This document shows, in pieces, positions 62,664 to 64,000 of a DNA stretch of 64,000 bases; position 1 is the first letter of the stretch; each line of letters opens with the position of its first letter. Source of the stretch: Fermentimonas sp. (GTDB taxonomy: Bacteria; Bacteroidota; Bacteroidia; Bacteroidales; Dysgonomonadaceae); NCBI GenBank assembly GCA_015478775.1, contig JADMKP010000007.1, forward strand, positions 496,001 through 560,000. Reading direction: 5' to 3'. The notes beneath the pieces were generated by a model. It saw only the letters and a list, made by a program, of their open reading frames with translations, did no database searches and was not told where the DNA came from. The translations under genes and the position numbers were made by a program.

Positions 62664-64000
62664 ATGCGAATAAATTTCCTTTCTTCCTTTAAACCCACTC
62701 TATTTCAAACTTTAAAAACCTACAACAAAGAGAAATTCATGGCAGATTTGATGTCTGGATTGATTGTGGGTGTTGTAGCTTTACCACTAGCAATTGCATT
62801 TGGGATTGCTTCGGGTGTGACCCCTGAGAAAGGAATATACACTGCTATCATCGCTGGATTTATTATATCTTTTTTGGGAGGAAGCACTGTTCAGATTGGA
62901 GGACCAACAGGAGCATTTATAGTAATTGTTTACGGTATTGTAGAACAGTATGGTGTGCAAGGGCTAGCAATTGCAACTATAATGGCTGGGCTAATGCTTG
63001 TTTTAATGGGATTTATGAAGCTAGGATCAATAATTAAATATGTTCCTTATCCAATTATTGTTGGATTTACTAGTGGTATAGCTCTAACGATATTTTCAAC
63101 ACAAATAAAAGATTTTTTTGGTCTAACTACACCAAAGTTGCCTTCTGGTTTTATTGAAAAATGGATTATTTATTTCCAAAGTTTTAATTCACTTAACTTA
63201 TGGGTGGCACTAATCGCTATTATAAGTGTGGCTATTATAATAATTACCCCAAAATTTTCAAGAAAAATACCAGGCTCCTTAATCTCTATAATTGCAGTAA
63301 CAATTGGTGTATATTTTTTGAATAAATACACTGGAATTAGTGGAATTGAAACTATTGGAGACAGGTATAATATTCAGAGTCAATTACCTGATATTAAACA
63401 AATACCACTTAGCTTAGAAAGTATACGTATACTGTTTCCATCAGCATTTACAATAGCAATATTATGTGCGATTGAATCGTTGCTTTCGGCTACTGTGGCA
63501 GATGGTGTAACTGGCGCAAAACACAACTCAAACTCAGAGCTTATAGCACAGGGGGTAGCGAATATAATTACTCCATTTTTTGGGGGAATTCCTGCAACAG
63601 GTGCAATTGCAAGAACCATGACAAATATAAACAACGGTGGTAGAACACCTGTTGCTGGTATTATCCATGCTATTGTATTATTATTAATCGTTTTGTTTTT
63701 AGGTGACCTTACTAGACACATTCCAATGGCATGTTTAGCAGGAATATTAGTAGTTGTAGCTTATAATATGAGTGAGTGGCGAACATTTGTATCTCTTGTT
63801 AAACAATCGGCTGCTACTAGAGCAATTTTATTGACAACATTTTTGCTTACTGTAATTTTCGATCTTACAATAGCTATTGCGGTAGGTCTTGTTTTAGCAA
63901 TATTTGCATTTTTTAAACGTGTTAATGAAAGCACAGAGGTTTCGCACTCTACTGGTCATTTAGATTTGAGTGACGAAAGTGAGATACAAAGTACTGTGAA
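62664..64000 (+). CDS. SulP-family inorganic anion transporter, C-terminus cut by window edge
   Basis: A membrane transporter for sulfate, bicarbonate or a related anion. 445 codons are visible from the ATG at 62664. The SulP signature DLMSGLIVGVVALPLAIAFGIASGV (about 30-54) is followed by the Gly-rich QIGGPTGAFIVIVYGI (about 77). About ten further hydrophobic segments follow, with NIITPFFGGIPATGAIARTMTN (about 301). The visible end (FFKRVNEST) is the junction to the cytoplasmic STAS domain, which would lie outside the window. The substrate cannot be told from sequence. Confidence 0.9.
   Translation, partial: MRINFLSSFKPTLFQTLKTYNKEKFMADLMSGLIVGVVALPLAIAFGIASGVTPEKGIYTAIIAGFIISFLGGSTVQIGGPTGAFIVIVYGIVEQYGVQGLAIATIMAGLMLVLMGFMKLGSIIKYVPYPIIVGFTSGIALTIFSTQIKDFFGLTTPKLPSGFIEKWIIYFQSFNSLNLWVALIAIISVAIIIITPKFSRKIPGSLISIIAVTIGVYFLNKYTGISGIETIGDRYNIQSQLPDIKQIPLSLESIRILFPSAFTIAILCAIESLLSATVADGVTGAKHNSNSELIAQGVANIITPFFGGIPATGAIARTMTNINNGGRTPVAGIIHAIVLLLIVLFLGDLTRHIPMACLAGILVVVAYNMSEWRTFVSLVKQSAATRAILLTTFLLTVIFDLTIAIAVGLVLAIFAFFKRVNESTEVSHSTGHLDLSDESEIQSTV

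Noticed and set aside
1-64000. Mobile elements, phage genes or defence systems
   Set aside because: No transposase, integrase, terminal repeats, toxin-antitoxin pair or restriction gene was recognised; base use looks uniform throughout.

Overview
This window looks like chromosome from a member of the Bacteroidetes, most likely order Bacteroidales; I cannot fix the family. The evidence is a SusC/SusD pair, GldE, a long-form NusB, the flavodoxin/DUF4294/YitT gene repertoire, the order rplM-rpsI-rpsB-tsf, AT-rich DNA, the near absence of Shine-Dalgarno sequences, and repeated promoters of the Bacteroidetes form TTG-N(18-20)-TANNTTTG. Nearly all of it is housekeeping sequence. I see no insertion sequence, prophage, CRISPR array or defence island.

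Layout. 1-6.8 kb (minus): a tightly packed run, lipid flippase-like protein, pepD dipeptidase, flavodoxin, small membrane protein, S8 protease, xseA, xseB and ispD (cut by the window edge). 6.9-8.6 kb (plus): ksgA and corA. 8.7-11.6 kb (minus): a GNAT protein, a DUF2156 protein and trpS. 11.6-15.4 kb (plus): a regulated-looking leader followed by the three-gene fumarate reductase/succinate dehydrogenase operon and a clear terminator. 15.5-18.4 kb (plus): an outer-membrane barrel and priA. 18.5-20.7 kb (minus): RNase G, a 30-residue COX24-type ribosomal protein and an HU protein. 20.8-23.3 kb (plus): ssb, gldE and a phosphopantetheinyl transferase. 23.3-26.3 kb (minus): the rplM-rpsI and rpsB-tsf genes, with structured leaders.

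26.3-33 kb (minus): a lipoprotein, an isolated SusD/SusC pair with its own promoter and terminator, and a second lipoprotein. 33.1-36.5 kb (plus): an envelope protein, tRNA-Arg(ACG), an RhlE-type helicase and an SDR oxidoreductase. 36.6-40.2 kb (minus): recQ and recJ, overlapping by one base. 40.4-43.3 kb (plus): mnmA, a small barrel and hflX. 43.3-49.8 kb: aspartate kinase, maf, comB, hslR, pth, rplY and a GH20 hexosaminidase. 49.9-52.8 kb (plus): nusB-yajC-ybbR-coaE. 52.8-56.2 kb (plus): an 11-bp tandem repeat, a winged-helix protein and a fused FAD/Fe-S oxidoreductase. 56.2-61.7 kb (minus): YitT, leuS and an acyl-CoA ligase. 61.9 kb to the end (plus): a DUF4294 protein and a SulP transporter cut by the window edge.

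The most interesting signals are non-coding. They are a strong Shine-Dalgarno sequence on the tiny COX24-type ribosomal protein in a genome that otherwise avoids them, structured leaders ahead of rpsB and rplM, a long hairpin directly before the RNase G gene, paired palindromes ahead of the sdh/frd operon, the 11-bp (one helical turn) repeat array, and an almost leaderless promoter on the DUF4294 gene. I found no convincing new multi-gene system. All functional names come from reading motifs and family resemblance by eye; no database search was run.
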